From Paracoccaceae bacterium (GTDB lineage Bacteria; Pseudomonadota; Alphaproteobacteria; Rhodobacterales; Rhodobacteraceae), in the NCBI GenBank assembly GCA_022822495.1, contig JAJEBQ010000044.1, positions 1 to 62,734 of the forward strand: a stretch of 62,734 nucleotides of DNA, written 5' to 3'. The position numbers and the translations under genes are program-made. The notes beneath the pieces were generated by a model. The model ran no database searches. It saw only the letters and a list, made by a program, of their open reading frames with translations, and had not been told where the DNA came from. Positions 61,812-62,734 of the stretch are shown here, one piece after another; position 1 is the stretch's first letter; every line of letters starts with the position of its first letter.

Positions 61812-62174
61812 CTAGTTCATGGCAAAGCCGACTTCATACTTCCCGTTATTCAAATCACCAAATAGCGATTCTACTCCTGGATGGCCGATGGGTTTGCCTG
61901 TTCCATCAATGATAAGGTTTTGTTCTGAAACATACGCGATGTAATAACTATCCTCATTCTCGGCAAGGAGAGAATAATAGGGTTGTTCTTTTTTCGGACG
62001 GATATTTTCAGGGATGGATTGCCACCATTCTTCCGTGTTGGCAAACTCTGGGTCAATATCAAAGATAACACCCCGGAAAGGGAATTTTTTGTGTTTAACT
62101 ACCTGTCCAATAGAATACTTGGCTTCGGCACAAACAACCAAATTCATATCCCTGTTTTCTAACTGCTTATCCAT
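61812..62174 (-). CDS. hspQ: HspQ-like (hemimethylated-DNA-binding fold) heat shock protein
   Basis: A 120-residue protein with the HspQ/YccV fold: AEAKYSIGQVVKHKKFPFRG, VIFDIDPEFANTEEWWQSIP, PYYSLLAENEDSYYIAYVSE and IGHPGVESLFGD. In E. coli HspQ is a specificity factor for the Lon protease and binds hemimethylated DNA. Length and motif order are normal. It is convergent with the transpeptidase gene, 44 bases apart. Confidence 0.92.
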   Translation of the reverse strand: MDKQLENRDMNLVVCAEAKYSIGQVVKHKKFPFRGVIFDIDPEFANTEEWWQSIPENIRPKKEQPYYSLLAENEDSYYIAYVSEQNLIIDGTGKPIGHPGVESLFGDLNNGKYEVGFAMN

Positions 62175-62360
62175 TTCCTAGATCAACTTACCAAAATCTA
62201 CTATTACGATAATATAGCAAATTTTCCAGTATAACAATACATAGCATTTTGAAGGCAGGGCTTATCGCTTTCGAGACCGCTCATTTTTAACGATTTTGGA
62301 GGATGGCAGTTTTAGTAGTTTTGGTAATGATAATGAAAAGGGCTTTAATGGACAATTTTA

Positions 62361-62731
62361 GGGGATTATATACTTAAGTGACCATCAAGATGAAGACCAA
62401 TGACTGAAAGCAACATTTCAAACCGGACGATATTCTACAAGGACAACCTTGGTGTCATGCGTGGTATCAATTCCAACTGCATTGACTTGATTTACTTGGA
62501 TCCTTCCTTCAACAAGAACAAGAAATTTACCGCACCGATAGGAAACAGTGCCGAAGGGGCGGAATTTTCTGACATTTTCAGAGAGGAGGATGTCAAGGCG
62601 GAATGGTTGGTTGCAATGAGGGAAGATCAACCGGAACGCTATCATCACCTGAAATCATCCAGTCAATCAAATCGTATAAATCAGAGGAATAGCGGTTTGA
62701 CAAGGGATGGTCACTTAAGTATATAATCCCC
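62361..62731. mobile_element. 371-bp element with perfect 26-bp terminal inverted repeats
   Basis: The left end 62361-62386 begins GGGGATTATATACTTAAGTG; the right end 62706-62731 is its exact inverse over all 26 bases, and similarity stops at both sides. Inside is a methyltransferase gene fragment. No transposase. It looks like a non-autonomous (MITE-like) insertion that has taken up host or plasmid DNA. I could not define a target duplication. Confidence 0.8.
62400..62726 (+). pseudogene. DNA methyltransferase 5' fragment inside the inverted-repeat element
   Basis: From ATG 62400 a 108-codon frame starts like a site-specific DNA methyltransferase: FYKDNLGVMRGINSNCIDLI, YLDPSFNKNKKFTAPIGNSA with DPSF as the DPPY-type motif IV. 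After KAEWLVAMREDQPERYHHLK the sequence departs from the family, and the stop codon is supplied by the right inverted repeat. Only about 75 residues match, so the product cannot be an enzyme. Confidence 0.75.
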
Positions 62732-62734
62732 CAA

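Noticed and set aside
1..62734. Search for a CRISPR array, tRNA or rRNA genes
   Set aside because: I found no regularly spaced repeats, no tRNA-like cloverleaf with CCA or conserved T-loop and no rRNA sequence in the window; a covariance-model scan would be needed to exclude small RNAs.

Overview
The window looks like the chromosome of an alphaproteobacterium of moderate to low GC. The evidence is at the right-hand side, where a DUF2794 protein (a family I know from Alphaproteobacteria) sits among housekeeping genes: asd, an NlpC/P60 peptidase, an ArsJ-like exporter, a gamma-glutamyltranspeptidase and hspQ. Nearly everything left of about 56.3 kb is accessory DNA, a heavily rearranged integrative/conjugative island. 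I see no rRNA, tRNA or CRISPR array.

Layout. 0-3.6 kb: an unrecognised partial gene, then a tyrosine recombinase with two small downstream genes. 4.2-15 kb: a visibly GC-richer block of decaying envelope genes, a dead IS4-type transposase and toxin-antitoxin or related modules (RES-Xre, BrnT-BrnA, a Uma2 nuclease, MNT-HEPN). 15.7-19.2 kb: umuDC, a serine resolvase and an RNA ligase. 19.7-22.8 kb: dotD-dotC-dotB-icmT of a type IVB (Dot/Icm, IncI-like) secretion/conjugation system. 23-27.3 kb: a PhoX phosphatase and a phytase-like esterase, followed by a second, degenerate icmT 3' end. 27.9-36.2 kb: an IS110 remnant and a defence/TA patch (DUF234-type ATPase, a possible RNase H-like protein, AbiU2-type HEPN, broken DUF3800, broken MNT-HEPN, Panacea TA). 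36.3-41.2 kb (minus strand): two exported proteins and the coupling ATPase DotL, whose P-loop is interrupted by a 314-residue intein. 41.9-47.8 kb: a phosphatase-like protein, resolvase and MazF pseudogenes and a nuclease-helicase pair. 48.4-54.5 kb: a pilin-like protein followed by dotI-dotH-dotG, a large DotF/TraP-position protein and a DotE/TraQ-like protein, in the order of the IncI plasmid R64 traM-N-O-P-Q genes. 54.7-56.3 kb: IS630 and nuclease pseudogenes. 56.4 kb to the end: housekeeping genes, then a short inverted-repeat-bounded element carrying a methyltransferase fragment.

How it fits together. The three Dot/Icm blocks would give the outer-membrane complex (DotC, DotD, DotH), the inner-membrane bridge (DotG, DotI, DotE-like, DotF position), the DotB motor and the DotL coupling protein. 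DotA, DotO/IcmB and a relaxase are not in the window. Most of the rest is cargo, defence and addiction genes lying between the blocks.

The most striking pattern is that three cargo modules each sit between two copies of the 3' end of a neighbouring gene: BrnTA between 218-bp copies of the end of an ankyrin/LysM-like gene, Panacea TA between 68-bp copies of the end of dotL, and phoX-phytase between icmT and a diverged icmT tail. This suggests repeated capture of modules downstream of genes with restoration of the gene end. The second prominent feature is the intein exactly inside the Walker A motif of DotL. All family calls are by eye from motifs; no database search was run.
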